From contig CM057465.1 in the NCBI GenBank assembly GCA_030035585.1, forward strand, positions 34,428,001 to 34,492,000: a DNA stretch of 64,000 bases. The letters run 5' to 3'. Positions within the stretch are counted from its first letter, which is position 1, and the number at the start of each line of letters is the position of its first letter. Made by a program: the position numbers and the translations under genes. Below, piece after piece: positions 34,464-45,733 of the stretch. The notes beneath the pieces are model-generated. The model searched no databases. It had not been told where the DNA came from and saw only the letters and a program-made list of their open reading frames with translations. The stretch comes from Dugong dugon. Lineage: Eukaryota > Chordata > Mammalia > Sirenia > Dugongidae.

Positions 34464-35515
34464 TTTTTTTCTTATTTTATTTTATTGTTGTACTTCAAAT
34501 GAAAGTTTACAATTCAAGTTAGTCTCTCATACAAAAATTTATACATACATTGTTATGTGATCCTAATTGCTCTCCCTATACTGTGACAGGACACTTCTCC
34601 TTTCCACCCCTGATTTCCTGTGTCCATTCGCTCCTGACCCTCTCTGCCTTCTCATCTCACCTCTGGACAGAAGCTGCCCATTTAGTCTCATGTATCTACT
34701 TGAGCTAAGACGCACACTCTTCACGAGTATCATTTTATGTCCAATAGTCCAGTCTAATCTTTGAAGAGTTGGCCTTGGGAATGGTTTTAGTGCTGGATTG
34801 ACAAGAGAGTCCGGGAGCCATGCTTTCTGGGGTTCCTCCAGTCTCAGTCAGACCATTAAGTCTGTTCTTTTTACTACAATTTGAGTTCTGGACCCGACTT
34901 TTCTTCAGCTCCATCAGGGACTCTCTGTTGTGTTCCCTGTCAGGGCGGTCATTGGTGGTAGCTGGGCACCATCTAGTGCTTCTGGTCTCAGGCTGATGCA
35001 GTCTCTGGTTTATGTGGCCCTTTCTGTCTCTTGGGCTAACACTTTCCTTGTGACTTTGGTGTTCTTCATTCTCCTTTACTCCAGGTGGGTTGGGACCAAT
35101 CGATGCATCTTAGACAGCTGCTCGCTAGCTTTTAAGACCCCAGACACCACTTATCAAAGTAGGATGCAGAACATTTTCTTAATAAGCTTTGTTAGGCCAG
35201 TTGACCTAGATCTCCCCTGAAAGCATGGTCCCCAGACCCCTGCCCCTGCTACTTTGTCCCTTGAAGTGTTTGGTTGTATTCAGGAAAATTCTCAGCTTTG
35301 GTGTAGTCCAGTTGTGCTGACTTCCCCTGTAGTATGTGCTGTCCTTGCCTTCACCTAAGATAATTCTTGTCTACTATCTAGTTAGTGAATAACCCTCACC
35401 CTCCCTCCACACCCTCGTAACCATCAAAGAATGTTATCTTCTGTGTTGAGACCTTTTCTTGAGTTCTTATAATAGTGGTCTTATACGATATTTGTCCTTT
35501 TGTGATTGACTAAAT
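34464..35515 (-). other. L1 3' UTR
   Basis: About 1 kb between the ORF2 end and the A-rich tail. The segment around 34800-34990 is repeated, diverged, in the composite insertion at 36441-36868, which confirms a shared L1 3' UTR. The ORFs at 34567-34764 and 34930-35220 are chance frames of this UTR. Confidence 0.8.
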
Positions 35516-35839
35516 TCACTCAGCATAATGCCTACCAGATTCCTCCATGTTATGTTTCATGGCTTCGTCATTGTTCTTTATTGTTGCGTAGTATTCTGTT
35601 GTGTGAATGTACTGTAATTTGTTTATCCATTCATCCATTGATGGGCACCCAGGTTGTTTCCATCTTTTTGCTATTGTGAACAGTGCTGCAGTGAACATGG
35701 GTGTGCATATATCTATTTGTGTGATGGCTCTTATTTCTCTAGGATGTATTCCAAGGAGCAGGATCAGTGGATCATATGGTACTTCTATTTCTAGCTTTTT
35801 AAGGAGGCACCAAATCAATTTCCAAAGTGGTTGTATCAT
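35516..35839 (-). pseudogene. L1 ORF2 C-terminal end
   Basis: PLILLLGIHPREIRAI, then DICTPMFTAALFTIAKRWKQ and PGCPSMDEWINKLQYIHTTE, YYATIKNND: the well-known end of ORF2 (..LLGIYPKE....DTCTRMFIAALFTIAKTWNQPKCPS..WIKKMW.IYT.EYYAAIK.). 107 codons remain open; the reverse-strand frame at 35607-35924 is its shadow. Confidence 0.88.
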
Positions 35840-36077
35840 TTTACATTCCCACCAACAGTGTATAAGTGTTCCAGTCTCTCCACAACCTCTCCAGCATTTA
35901 TTATTTTGTGTTTTTTTGGATTAATACTAGCCTTGGTGGGGTGAGATGATATCTAATTGTAGTTTTGATTTGCATTTCTCTAATGGCTAATGATCATGAA
36001 CATTTCTTCATCTGTCTGTTAACTGCCTGAATGTCTTCTTTGTTGAAGTGCCTGTTTATATCCTTTGCCCATTTTTT

Positions 36078-36868
36078 TTTTAAGTTTTTTATTGTACTTT
36101 AGATGAAGGTTTACAGAATAAACAGTTTCTCATTAAACAGTCAGTACACATATTGTTTTATGACATTGGTTAATAACTCTACGATGTGTCAACACTCTTC
36201 CTTCTCGACTTTGAGGACATTTTTTTTGGTGAAAATTTACATAGTCAGAGTTACACCATTTTGAAAGTTTCTACGTGTACAATTCAGTGACATCGATTAC
36301 ATTCTTCCAGTTGTGCTGCTATTCTCACTATCCTTTTCCAAATTATTCCATCACCATTATCTTCAACTCACTGTCCCCTAGGCTTCCCATCAAACCTTCT
36401 GAGTTGCTGTTGTCAATTTGATCTCACATAGATAATTCTTTTTTATTTTTTAACCTTAAATGAAGGTTTGCAGAACAAATAGTTTCTCATTAAACAGTTA
36501 GTATACATATTGCCCTATGACAATGGTTAACAACCCCATGACATGTCAACACTGTCCCTTGTCAACCTTGAGTTGCCTATCACCAGCTTTCCTGTCCCCT
36601 CCTGCCTTCTAGTCCTTGTCCCTGGACTGCTATGCCTCATTAGCCCTGTTTTGTTTTATGAGGCTGTCCAATCCCTGGGTGAATGGAGAATTTCGGGAGG
36701 GGCTTTACTACTGGGCTAAAAGGGTGTCCGGGGGCCATACTCTTGGGGTTTCTCCAGTCTGTCAGGCCAGTAAATCTGGTCTTTTTTTGTGAGTTAGAAT
36801 TCTGTTCTACATCCTTTTCCAGCTCTGTCCAGGACCCTCTGTTGTGATCCCGGTCAGAGCAGTCAGTG
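36078..36868 (-). mobile_element. composite L1-derived insertion inside the L1
   Basis: Flanked by a perfect 15 bp repeat ctttgcccatttttt (36063-36077 and 36869-36883), so it is one insertion event of 791 bp into L1 ORF2. On the minus strand it holds three blocks: an L1 3' UTR end (36868 to about 36441, closing in a short A-rich stretch), a block (about 36440-36224) homologous to the element end at 63345-63550, and a second L1 3' end (about 36223-36078) with A-tail. Confidence 0.85.
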
Positions 36869-36924
36869 CTTTGCCCATTTTTTAATTGGGTTGCTTGTCT
36901 TTTTGTTGTTGAGGTTTTGTAAGA

Positions 36925-37158
36925 CTAGACACTGATCGTATTTGTTGTAGCCAAAAACTTTGTCCCAGTCTGTAGGTTGTGTTTTGACTCTTTTGGTGAA
37001 GTATTTGATGAGCATAAGTGTTTGATTTTTAGGAGATTCCAGTTATCTAGTTTCTTTTCTAGTGTTTGTGCATTCTTACTTATGGTTTGTATTCTGTTTA
37101 TGCCGTGTATTAGGGCTCCTAGTGTTGTTCCTATTTTTTCTTCCATGATCTGTGTCAT
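36925..37158 (-). pseudogene. L1 ORF2 C-terminal part
   Basis: TQIMEEKIGTTLGALIHGIN, LDNWNLLKIKHLCSSNT and SPKESKHNLQTGTKFLAT correspond to the ORF2 region ..LLEENIG..L.DI ... W.Y.KLKSFCTAKETIN..KRQPTEWEKIFA. It is interrupted downstream by the 791 bp insertion at 36078-36868. Confidence 0.8.
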
Positions 37159-37502
37159 TTTCTACTTTATATTTAGGGCTTTCATCCATTTTGAGTTAGT
37201 TGTGCATGGTGTGAGGTATGGGTCTTGTTTCAGTTTTTTGCAGATGGATATCTAGTTATGCCAGCACCATCTGTTAAAGAGACTGTCTTTTCCCCTATTA
37301 ACGGACTTTGGACCTTTGTCAAATATCAGCTGCTCATAGGTGGATGAATTTCTGTCTAGAATTCTCAATTCTGTTCCATTGGTCTATGCATCTGTTTTGT
37401 ACCAGTACCAGGCTGTCTTGACTACTGTGGCGGTATAATAGGTTCTAAAATCAGGTAGTGTGACGTCTCCCACTTTGTTCTTCTTCTTGAGTAATGCTTT
37501 AC

Positions 37503-38465
37503 TTATTGGGGCCTCTTCCTTTTCCATATGAAGTTGGTGATTTCTTTCTCCATCTCATTGAAGAATGTTGGTGTAATTTGGATGGGGATTGCATTGTATC
37601 TGTAGATCGCTTTGGGTAGAATTGACATTTTCACAGTGTTGAGTCTTCCTTTCCATGAGCAAGGTATGTTTTTCCACTTATGCAGGTCTCTTTTGGTTTC
37701 TTGCAGTAGTGCCTTGTGCTTTTCATTGTGTAGGTCTTTTATGTCACTGGTTAGATTTATTCCTAAGTATTTTATCTTCTTGAGGGCTATTGTAACTGGT
37801 ATTGATTTGGTGATTTCCTCTTGGAAATTCTCTTTGTTGATGTAGAGGAATCTAACTAATTTTTGTATGTTTATCTTGTATCCTGATACTTTGGTGAAAT
37901 CTTCTGTTAGTTCCAGTTGTTTTCTTGTGGTTTCTTTGGGGTTTTCTGTGTAAAGGATCATATCGTCTGCAAATAGAGATACTTTGACTTCTTTTCTACC
38001 AGTCTGGATGCCCTTTATTTCTTTTTCTAGCCTAATTGCTCTGGCTAGGTCCTCCAGCACAATGTTGAATAAGAGTGGTGATAAAGGGCATCCTTGTCTG
38101 GTTCTTGTTCTCAAGAGGAATGCTTTCAAACTTTCTCCATTTAGGATGATGCTGGCTGTTGGCTTTGTATAAATGCCCTTAATTATATTGAGGAATTTCC
38201 CTTCTATTCCTATTTTGTTGAGAGTTTTTGTCATGAATGGGTGTTGGACTTTGTCAAATGCCTTTTCTGCATTGATTGATAAGATCATGTGGTTCTTCTC
38301 TTTTGTTTTATTAATGTGATGGATTACATGGATTGTTTTTCTAATGTTGAACCATCCCTGCATACCTGATATAAATCCCCCTTGATCATGGTGAATTTTT
38401 TTTTTTTTTTTTGATATGTTGCTGAATTCTATTGGCTGGAATTTTGCTGAGGGTTTTTGCATCAA
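37503..38465 (-). pseudogene. L1 ORF2 reverse transcriptase core
   Basis: The longest open frame of the window, 320 codons. The RT catalytic motifs are visible: [12 protein letters not shown] (residues 64-75, Asp71 of motif A), [13 protein letters not shown] (122-134, motif B), and FADDMILY (165-172, motif C with Asp167/168). Then KYLGI and the thumb segment follow. It copies L1 RNA at the nicked target. The three catalytic Asp are intact, but the frame is separated from the upstream part by a shift at the A17 tract and from the downstream part by further breaks. Confidence 0.93.
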
Positions 38466-39207
38466 TGTTCATGAGGGATATGGGTCTGTAATTTTCCTTT
38501 TTTGTAGTGTCTTTACCTGGTTTTGGTATCAGGGTTAAGCTGGCTTCATAGAATGAGTTTGGGAGTATTCCATCCTTTTCTATGCTCTGAAATACTTTCA
38601 GTAGTAGTGGTGTTAACTCTTCTCTGAAAGTTTGGTAGAATTCTCCAGGGAAAACATCCAGGACAGAGCTTTTTTTTTTGTTGGGAGTTTTTTTAATTAC
38701 CTTTGCAATCTCTTCTTTTGTTATAGGCTTATTTAGTTGTTCTACCTCTGTTTGTGTTAGTTTAGGTAGGTAGTGAGTTTCTAGAAATTTGTACATTTCC
38801 TCTAGGTTTTCAAATTTGTTATAGTACAGATTTTCATAGTATTCTATTATGATTCTTTTAATTTCAGTTAGGTCACCCATCTCATTTCTCATACAGGTTA
38901 TTTGCTTCCTTTCCTGTTTTTCTTTTGTCAGTTTGGCCAATAGTTTGTGCATTTTGTTGATCCTTTCAAAGAACCAGTTTTTGGTCTTGTTAACTCTTTC
39001 AGTTGTTTTTCTATTCTCTACTTCATTTAATTCTGCTCTAATTCTTATTATTTCCTTTCTTCTGGTATCCAAGGTCTTCTTTTGCTGCTGTCTTTCTACT
39101 TTTCCAGTTGTAGGGTAAATGTTTTGATTATGGCCCTTTCTTCTTTTTGAATGTCTGCATTTATTGCTATAAACTGACATCTGAGCACTGCTTTTGCTGT
39201 GTCCCAA
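38386..39207 (-). pseudogene. L1 ORF2 N-terminal RT region
   Basis: 273 codons with [40 protein letters not shown], then [20 protein letters not shown] and SLMNIDAK, the RT-0/RT-1 motifs of L1. The frame collapses into a Lys run encoded by the A17 tract at about 38397-38413; the RT continues in another frame (37503-38465), so this homopolymer marks a frameshift. Confidence 0.9.
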
Positions 39208-39314
39208 AGGTTATGGTAGGATGTGTTGTCATTCTCATTTGATTCTATGAATTTCTTTATTCCATCCTTAATTTCTTCTATAACCCAGGAATGTTTGAGC
39301 AAGGTGTTGTTCAA
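39096..39314 (-). pseudogene. L1 ORF2 segment between endonuclease and RT
   Basis: NTLLKHSWVIEEIKDGIKKF, then [19 protein letters not shown] and [16 protein letters not shown] are typical of the ORF2 linker region preceding the RT domain. It overlaps the following piece in another frame, showing a frameshift near 39150-39200. Confidence 0.85.
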
Positions 39315-39458
39315 TTTCCACGCGTTTGATTTTTTTTTTCCTTGCTTTTCCTGTTATTGAGTTCTGCTTTTATGGCTTTATCATCAGAAAAGATGCTTTG
39401 TAATATGTTGATCGTTCGGATTCTGTTAAGGCTTGCTATATATGGCATAATATGTGGT

Positions 39459-39833
39459 CTATTCATGTGCACTGGAAAAGAAAATATACTTGGCTTCTGT
39501 TGGGTGAACTGTTAGGTATGTGTCCATGAGACCAAGTTGGTTGATTGTGGCATTTAAATCTTCGTGTCTTTGTTGAGCTTCTTTCTGGATGTTCTGTCTT
39601 TCACTGAAAGTGGTGTGTTGAAGTCTCCTACTATTATTGTGGAGCTGTCTCTCTCTCTTTTCAGTGCTGTTAGAGTTTATGTATTTTGGAGCCCTGTTGT
39701 TAGATGCATAAATATGTACTGTAAATATGTCCTCCTGGTGTATTGACTGTTTAAACATTATATAGTGTCCTTCCTTATCCTTTGTGGTGGATTTTACTTT
39801 AAAGTCTATTTTCTCAGAGATTAGTATTGCCAC
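39459..39833 (-). pseudogene. L1 ORF2 endonuclease domain (frameshifted)
   Basis: Reads AILISEKIDFKVKSTTKDKE, GHYIMFKQSI and YASNNRAPKYI, matching the APE-like L1 endonuclease that nicks target DNA. The catalytic GDFN motif is present in the DNA at 39617-39628 but lies in another frame: the frame given here reads through it as NNSRRLQHTTF. A deletion or insertion therefore occurs just upstream of the motif, and a second shift returns the frame to DTYLTVHPTEAKYIFFSSAHE. Confidence 0.87.
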
Positions 39834-40489
39834 TCCTGCTCTTTTTTTATTGTTGTTTGCTTGATTTTTTTTCCCATCCTTTGAGTTTTTGTTTGTTTCT
39901 TTTTAAGTCTATAGTGTGTCTCTTGTTGGCAGCATATAGACGGATTGTGTTTTTTTATCCATTCTGCCACTCTCTGTGTCTTTATTGGTGCATTTAGTCC
40001 ATTACATTCAGTGTAATTATTGATAGGTATGCGTTTAGTGCTGTCATTTTGATGTCTTTTTTTGTGTACTGTTGACTAGTTTCTTTGTTCCGCTTAATTT
40101 TCTGTGCTGTTTTAATTGTTATTGATTTTGTATTTGCTGAATCTTTATGTTTTCCTTTTTATTTTGATGTGTAGGATTGTTACTTTCCTTTCTGGTTACC
40201 TTAATATTTAACCCTATTTTTCTAAGTTTAAACCAGTCTTTTATGTCTTTATACTGCCTTGACTTCCTCTCCATAAGAAAAATATATGTCTACATTTTTT
40301 AGTCCGTATTTTTTGTTTTAATGTTGCGTGTTTAACATATTGACATCTCTGTATCCCTATTTTTTTAGTGTTTTTGTTTTGATTTATTTTTGTGACTTCT
40401 GTATCTGGGTTGATATCTGGTTGCTCTGTCCTGTGTTCTGGTGTTGTGTTGTTTTCTGATATTATTGATTTTCTAACTGGAGACTCTCT

Positions 40490-40861
40490 TTAGTATTTCT
40501 TGTAACTTTGGTTTGGTTTTTTCAAACTCCTTAAACTTTTGTTTATCTGGAAATGCCCTAATTTTGCCATCGTATCGAGAGAGAGTTTTGCTGGATATAT
40601 AATTCTTGGCTGGCAGTTTTTTACCTTCAAGGCTTTATATATGCAATCCCATTGCCTTCTTGCCTCAGTGGTTTCTGCTGAGTAGTCCGAGCTTATTCTT
40701 ATTGACTTTCCTTTGTAGACGACTTTTCGTTTATCCCTAGTTGCTCTTAAAATTCTGTCTTTATCTTTGGTTTTGGCAAGTTTGATTATGCCTTGGTGAC
40801 TTTCTTTTGGGATCAACCTTATGTGGGGTTTGATGAGCATCTTGAATAGATATCTTCTCAT
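40490..40861 (-). pseudogene. L1 ORF1 C-terminal part (broken)
   Basis: 123 codons. The segment RILRATRDKRKVVYKGKSIR, followed by ISSDYSAETTEARRQW and QPRIIYPAKLSL, matches the conserved L1 ORF1p C-terminal domain (RILKAAREK..ITYKG..IRLSADFSAETLQARR.W ... LQPRILYPARLSF), which binds single-stranded nucleic acid together with the RRM. It ends at the ORF1 stop. Together with 41150-41398 the region would span about 300 codons, close to the 338 of human ORF1p. Confidence 0.88.
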
Positions 40862-41149
40862 CTTTCATGATATCAGGGAAGTTTTCTACCAACAAGTCTC
40901 CAACAGTTGTCTCTATTATCTGTTACCACCCTGTTCTTGTACTCCAGTCACTCATAGGTTATTCCTCTCGATAGAGTCCCACATAATTCTTAAGGTATCT
41001 TCATTTTTTTTTTAATCCCTTTATCTGATTTTTCTCCAATAAGTTTTTGTCAAGTGCTTTATATTCAGTCTCACTAATTCTGACTTCCATCGTCTCAATT
41101 CTGCTCCTATGACTTTCTACTGAATTGTCTAAATTCTGAAATTTTATTG

Positions 41150-41398
41150 TTAATATTCTTGATTTCTGATTGCTGTCTTTATGGATTCTTGCAGCCTGTT
41201 AAATTTGTCAGTATGCTCTTGTCTAATGTTCTTACGTTCCTCTATTGCTGGGTCTGTGTTTTCTCTGATCTCCTTCCTGATCTCTTGAAGAGTTCTGTAT
41301 ATTGATCTTTTGTATTCTGCCTCCAATAATTCCAAGAAATTCTCTTTCTCCAGAAAATTTCTTGATTCTTTACTTTGGGAGCTTGCTGAAGCCATCAT
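41150..41398 (-). pseudogene. L1 ORF1 N-terminal part (broken)
   Basis: 82 codons from an ATG at 41398. Rich in Glu, Lys and Arg with heptad spacing (LLEAEYKRSIYRTLQEI, then IRQEHTDKFNRLQESIKTAI), as expected for the ORF1p coiled coil that forms the trimer. ORF1p is the RNA-binding chaperone of the L1 RNP. The frame ends after NQEY; the central part is frameshifted away from the C-terminal piece at 40490-40861. Start chosen as the first ATG after the 5' UTR. Confidence 0.8.
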
Positions 41399-42802
41399 GG
41401 ATTGCTTCTTTATGTGATTTGATGTTGACTGTTGTCTCCGAGCATCAGTAAGTTATTGTATTTATTTATTTTATGTTTGCTTACTGTGTCCTAGCTTCTT
41501 GTTTTGATATGCCAAATAGACTGCTCGTGTGAGCTAGCCCAATCACCGGCGTCCCTGAAACTCCAGTATCCTGCCACCATGTGGCTAGACCTGCCACTAA
41601 GTATGTGAGCCCAGGAGTCGGCCCACTCCTCCTATATAGATTCAGCTCAGGTGTGCACATAGTCGGCCACCAAGCATATGGTGCAGGCTCTCACCTACAG
41701 TGCTGTGCAGTCATGGGTGATTGGTATAGGCACAGGCATCTGGCTGCAGCAGGGGGTCACATGCTGAGCAAGGCAGGGTGCCAACGGCTGCTTCTGAGTG
41801 TCCAGGTGGAATGGGTGTCCCTGTTCCCTTAAGCATGTAGGGGATTGGGTTTCGCACCTGGACTGTGAGCACCCAGTGCTGTTGGCTGTAAGGACTGGTG
41901 GATACCACTTATTCCTGGGCCCCTGTTGTGGGTGGCTAGGTGGCATGGGTGGAGCCACAAGTCCTCAGGCCACTGTTGTGGGTAGGTGAAGACCCTTCTT
42001 AATGGGCAGAGCAGTATCAAATGTCATGAACCTGCCACTTGACAGCTGAAACAGTTGTAGTTAGACTTTAGGTATACACCCTGTTGTACTGTGGTAATGA
42101 GGGCCTGTGCTGTTGAAATGGGCCCACACAAGTCTCTGCAAGGGGAAAGGCACTCAAAGTCCATTGACCCCTTATGCCTGTGCCTAGGTAAAGGAGCTGT
42201 GCCTACCCTGATTTCCTGGCTTAGGGGAGCTGCATATTTTTTTCTGTTTGTTAATTTGTTCCGTCTTGAAGGCCGGAGAATGGCTCACAGCACATGACGG
42301 GTTCTACTTCCAGCCCAGGGGACTCAGAAGTCGCTGAAGCTGTCCCAGACGCAGTGCAGATCAGGGAGCAGGGAGGTAAATGGGAGAGAGGTTTTTCCCA
42401 AAGGGGGTATTTTTGATCGGTGCAGTAGGCCAGGTGCAAGTACTTACCTTTTGCTGTTCGAGGGCTGCTTCTCTCGTTCTGGATGGCCGAGTAGACTCTC
42501 TGCTGCTTGGCCTCTGCTGATGTCTAAAACACCTCTCAAGTGCCACTGCTTGACTCACTGCACGCCACAAACTGATCCAGCCTGAAGGGCTCCAGGTCCC
42601 ACCAGGTCAGGTCTGGCAACTCCTTGCTGCTTCCAAACAATCTCTCCCTCCCCCTGCCAGTCAGTCCGATTCCTCAACTTTGCCTTTGATGTTCAGGGCT
42701 ACTAGATCATCTTATATAATTGATTCACTTGTTTTTTTAGGTCTTTGTTGTAAGAGGGACCACTGGAAGCATCTGACTGCTCTGCCATTTTGGCCCTGCC
42801 CA
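41399..42802 (-). promoter_or_regulatory. L1 5' UTR / internal promoter region
   Basis: Minus-strand start ctccaagatgggcagggccaaaatgg matches the 'gagccaagatggc' form of L1 5' ends; the next stretch reads ctcttacaacaaagacctaaaaaaac as in other L1s. The region is markedly more GC-rich than its surroundings, as L1 promoters are. The cluster of short ORFs here on both strands (41.6-42.6 kb) comes from this GC-rich UTR and is not coding. Confidence 0.7.
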
Positions 42803-42815
42803 TCTTGGAGATTTT

Positions 42816-45057
42816 ACTCTCAGAAAAGACAATAATCTTTGTGTTGAGAGGAGTCAGGCATAAATCACAGACAGAATATTCCTCATTTTCATCAGGTTTT
42901 CCCAACTTGATATTGAGTAAAGGTAGTCTCTAATGGGATGTGTAACCAATTTAGCTTTTAAGATTTTTTTTTTTCAAGAAAAGGGAGTATGAGGTTTTTC
43001 TTTATAGATAAAGCAATTTATTTTATAAGAAGAACACTGTAATTTGCTCTTTTCCTTGTTCAGTAAACACTTTTAGACTGTGCTATTTTTCTTAATTTTC
43101 AGTATTGAGGTGTTATAATTATTGAGGTGTTATTGAAGCAATCACTACAAAGGTCTGTTAAACATTGCCTTCTAAGAGTCTGCAGAGTATTAGCTGAATA
43201 TTTTAAAAATTGATCTCAGGTTGAAACATACTTTTTTTCTCCCATTGGATCTACACAGGTTTAAATGACTTATTCTTATGTCCTGCTATTTTTGAAATGT
43301 GTTTTATTCAGATCCATTATGAGGATGAGAGATTGTAAGGCCTCTCTTTTTAACTCCAGGGAAATTGGCCCTTTACAGCTCATCTAAAATTCCAAGTTAT
43401 CAATTAACTGTCAAGTTTTCTGCTTTAGAAATCAAATAGCCTCTAAAATCAAACTCTAAATCTTAATAGATTTCTTTCTAACCACATCTGAATCATGGCC
43501 CACTGTTGGAAAGTGCTGAATTAAATCAACCAGTTACTATTTCTGACTAGTCCTCACTGTCAAAATGAAACTTTTAGTGGATCAGTTAGGGAACGTATTG
43601 ATTTTTTTAAAAAGCTCTTATCTTAGATAGAATTTATAAACCACAAGAGTATCTCTGTGTATTTATGTACAGACTTGATCTGTAACTCAGATTGTCCCTC
43701 CAGCCTTTGCCAGTGTGATACTGGAATACAATTTGAAGTGAACTATGGCCTGATTTTTAAATGGACCACTCATGGGTATTCATTGCTTAATGCAAGCTGA
43801 AAATATAGACAGCACATTCAGAATGTGTTTTTCAAAGATGCATTTTAACATTAGAGAGTGTAAAGATTTTTAAATAAACTCTCTTTGCTTACTTACACAA
43901 ATCTGTATTGGTTCATTTTGAGTAAGACAACTCTACGAGAATCTTAGATTACTCATAGCCTAAATTAAGAGAAAAAAAGATCCTGTGTTCTGAGAGAAGT
44001 TGCATTAAAAACTCTTTCAAAAGCGTTAATCAGATTCATAAATATTTAAATAAAAAAATTTATTCAGGAACAAATTTATTACATAAAATGCAGAACGCAG
44101 TTGGATGGATTCCATGTCATTTTATTCTTTTTTCAAAGATTATGCTACAACTAATTACTTTTGCCCATGTGAGCTTTGGCTTTATACTAATATAACTATT
44201 TTTATAATGAACTGTGAATACTTAAATATACAAATTAATATTGTTTTCAAATAATCATCATATGGAAGGTTATATACTTATTTCAATAAATGTTGCAACT
44301 ATCCCAAATGCTTTGTAAGTTCTGTTTTGGAATTGCATAGAGTATGAGCTATACTGGTTAACTTTATAGAGTTAATTAGGTTTTTTACCAAGGGCAGAGT
44401 TACCCAGACTGATTGTCTATTTCATTGACTAGCCTTTGTTCTGAATTTCTTGACTGTAACCAAATATTAAATCCATCTTCAAATAATGAAGCTGTTTATA
44501 AAACTGTGATGTAGATTCTAAGATAGCTCAGCTTTAGAACCATTCTTATTACTGGCTTTGGGAGCTTTTATAAATATAAACAGCTTTTCTAGTGTCAAAG
44601 GAGGCAAAAATATTAAAAAGAAGGCTGTTTGCTGGAAGGGGTGGCAGAAGGGAGGATGTGTTGACATTTACTTTCTCAACCTACTCCTGATTATTGTCAC
44701 TTTTCTTCCTTCAAATATGTCTTAATGATATTTATTAAATTCCTAGAGATTGGTCTCAGGTCTCCTAATGAAATTCCAGCTTTGGGGGATGATGAGCAGC
44801 AGTCAAAACAGTTTTTGTACCATATGGAACTTTTTTGGGCGTGAGGAATTAATGACTGTAGGAAGTTACAGGGCCGAAAATTAAATGATCTTTTCCTGCT
44901 ATGGCTGTATGACTAAAGAGGTGCTAGTTTTTAAAATTCTTTTAATTAATAAAGTATTTATTAAAATGCTGAATTGTCCTGGTCACTGTTGAAAACTCTA
45001 ATGGTACTGGGAAACATCTTTTTTTATATAATGCAACTGAGGGTTTTATGTAGATGT
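42816..45057. other. single-copy AT-rich stretch, nothing recognised
   Basis: A small tandem attgaggtgttat appears twice near 43103-43136. No repeat family, exon or RNA gene is recognised across 2.2 kb. Confidence 0.4.
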
Positions 45058-45067
45058 GAACCTGTAA

Positions 45068-45225
45068 AGGAGCCGTGGTGGTGCAGTGGTTAAGAGCTAT
45101 GGCTGCTAAACAAAAGGTCAGCAGTTTGAATCCACCAGCTGCTCCTTGGAAACCATATGGGGCACTTCTGCTCTGTCCTATAGGGTTGCTATGAGTCAGA
45201 AGCGACTTGACGGCAACGGATTTTG
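45068..45225 (+). mobile_element. AfroSINE, short type
   Basis: ggagccgtggtggtgcagtgg ... gctatgagtcagaagcgacttgacggcaacgg. Flanks gaacctgtaa (45058-45067) and gaacatgtaa (45226-45235) differ at one base. The only sizeable frame over it, 44942-45247 minus, is a SINE artefact. Confidence 0.92.
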
Positions 45226-45339
45226 GAACATGTAAGTCACAGTACAAGAGCTAGATAAAATAAATGGTGACAGGAGAAGTATCAGGTGGCATTTCATGAT
45301 TTGTTGACAATACTTACCATTCATATTATTTTACATTTT

Positions 45340-45490
45340 TCAGAACACTTCCGTGTACATCATCTTATTTCCTTCTCATAAAAACCAGATACAAAGACTG
45401 CAAATTATTATCACCATTAAATAATGAGATATAGGCGAGAGATTAGGAGACTTGAATTGAGGTCATAGTTACTAAATGTAGGGCCAGGGG
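45340..45490 (-). mobile_element. MIR
   Basis: cttccgtgtacatcatcttatttccttctcataaaaacc, attattatcaccattaaataatgagatatagg and gaggtcatagttactaaatgtaggg follow the MIR minus-strand order. Diverged. Confidence 0.6.
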
Positions 45491-45733
45491 TAAAATTATT
45501 ATCCTTAAAAAAATAAACCCAGTGTTTGAGATAGCCAAAAGAAATTGGTAGGATTTGGAATATAAGCTGGATCCTAAAGAAGATTCAGGTAGGGCATACT
45601 GGATAAATATGAAAGTGAAGAAATCTAAGAAATGTTCTAGATGACAATTGAGCAACTGTGTTTCTCTGGATCAGAAGTTATTTGTGGGAGCATGTTGGCA
45701 GGAGATACCTGGAAAAGTCATTTGGGGCTAGAT

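Larger units (their letters stand above)
34464..42802 (-). mobile_element. near full-length L1 LINE, inactive
   Basis: A complete L1 layout on the minus strand: 5' UTR (about 41399-42802), ORF1 (40490-41398), ORF2 (about 35516-40400) and 3' UTR ending in an A-rich tail at about 34464-34495. A perfect 13 bp duplication tcttggagatttt flanks it (34451-34463 and 42803-42815; the 5' end of L1 itself may contribute cttgg to the right copy). The 8.3 kb span includes a 791 bp later insertion at 36078-36868. Both ORFs are broken by frameshifts, so it cannot move. The long 3' UTR differs from the primate L1s I know and suggests a lineage-specific subfamily. Confidence 0.93.

Noticed and set aside
41581-42570. 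Cluster of 60-90 codon frames on both strands
   Set aside because: They fall in the GC-rich L1 5' UTR, overlap each other in many phases and resemble no protein.
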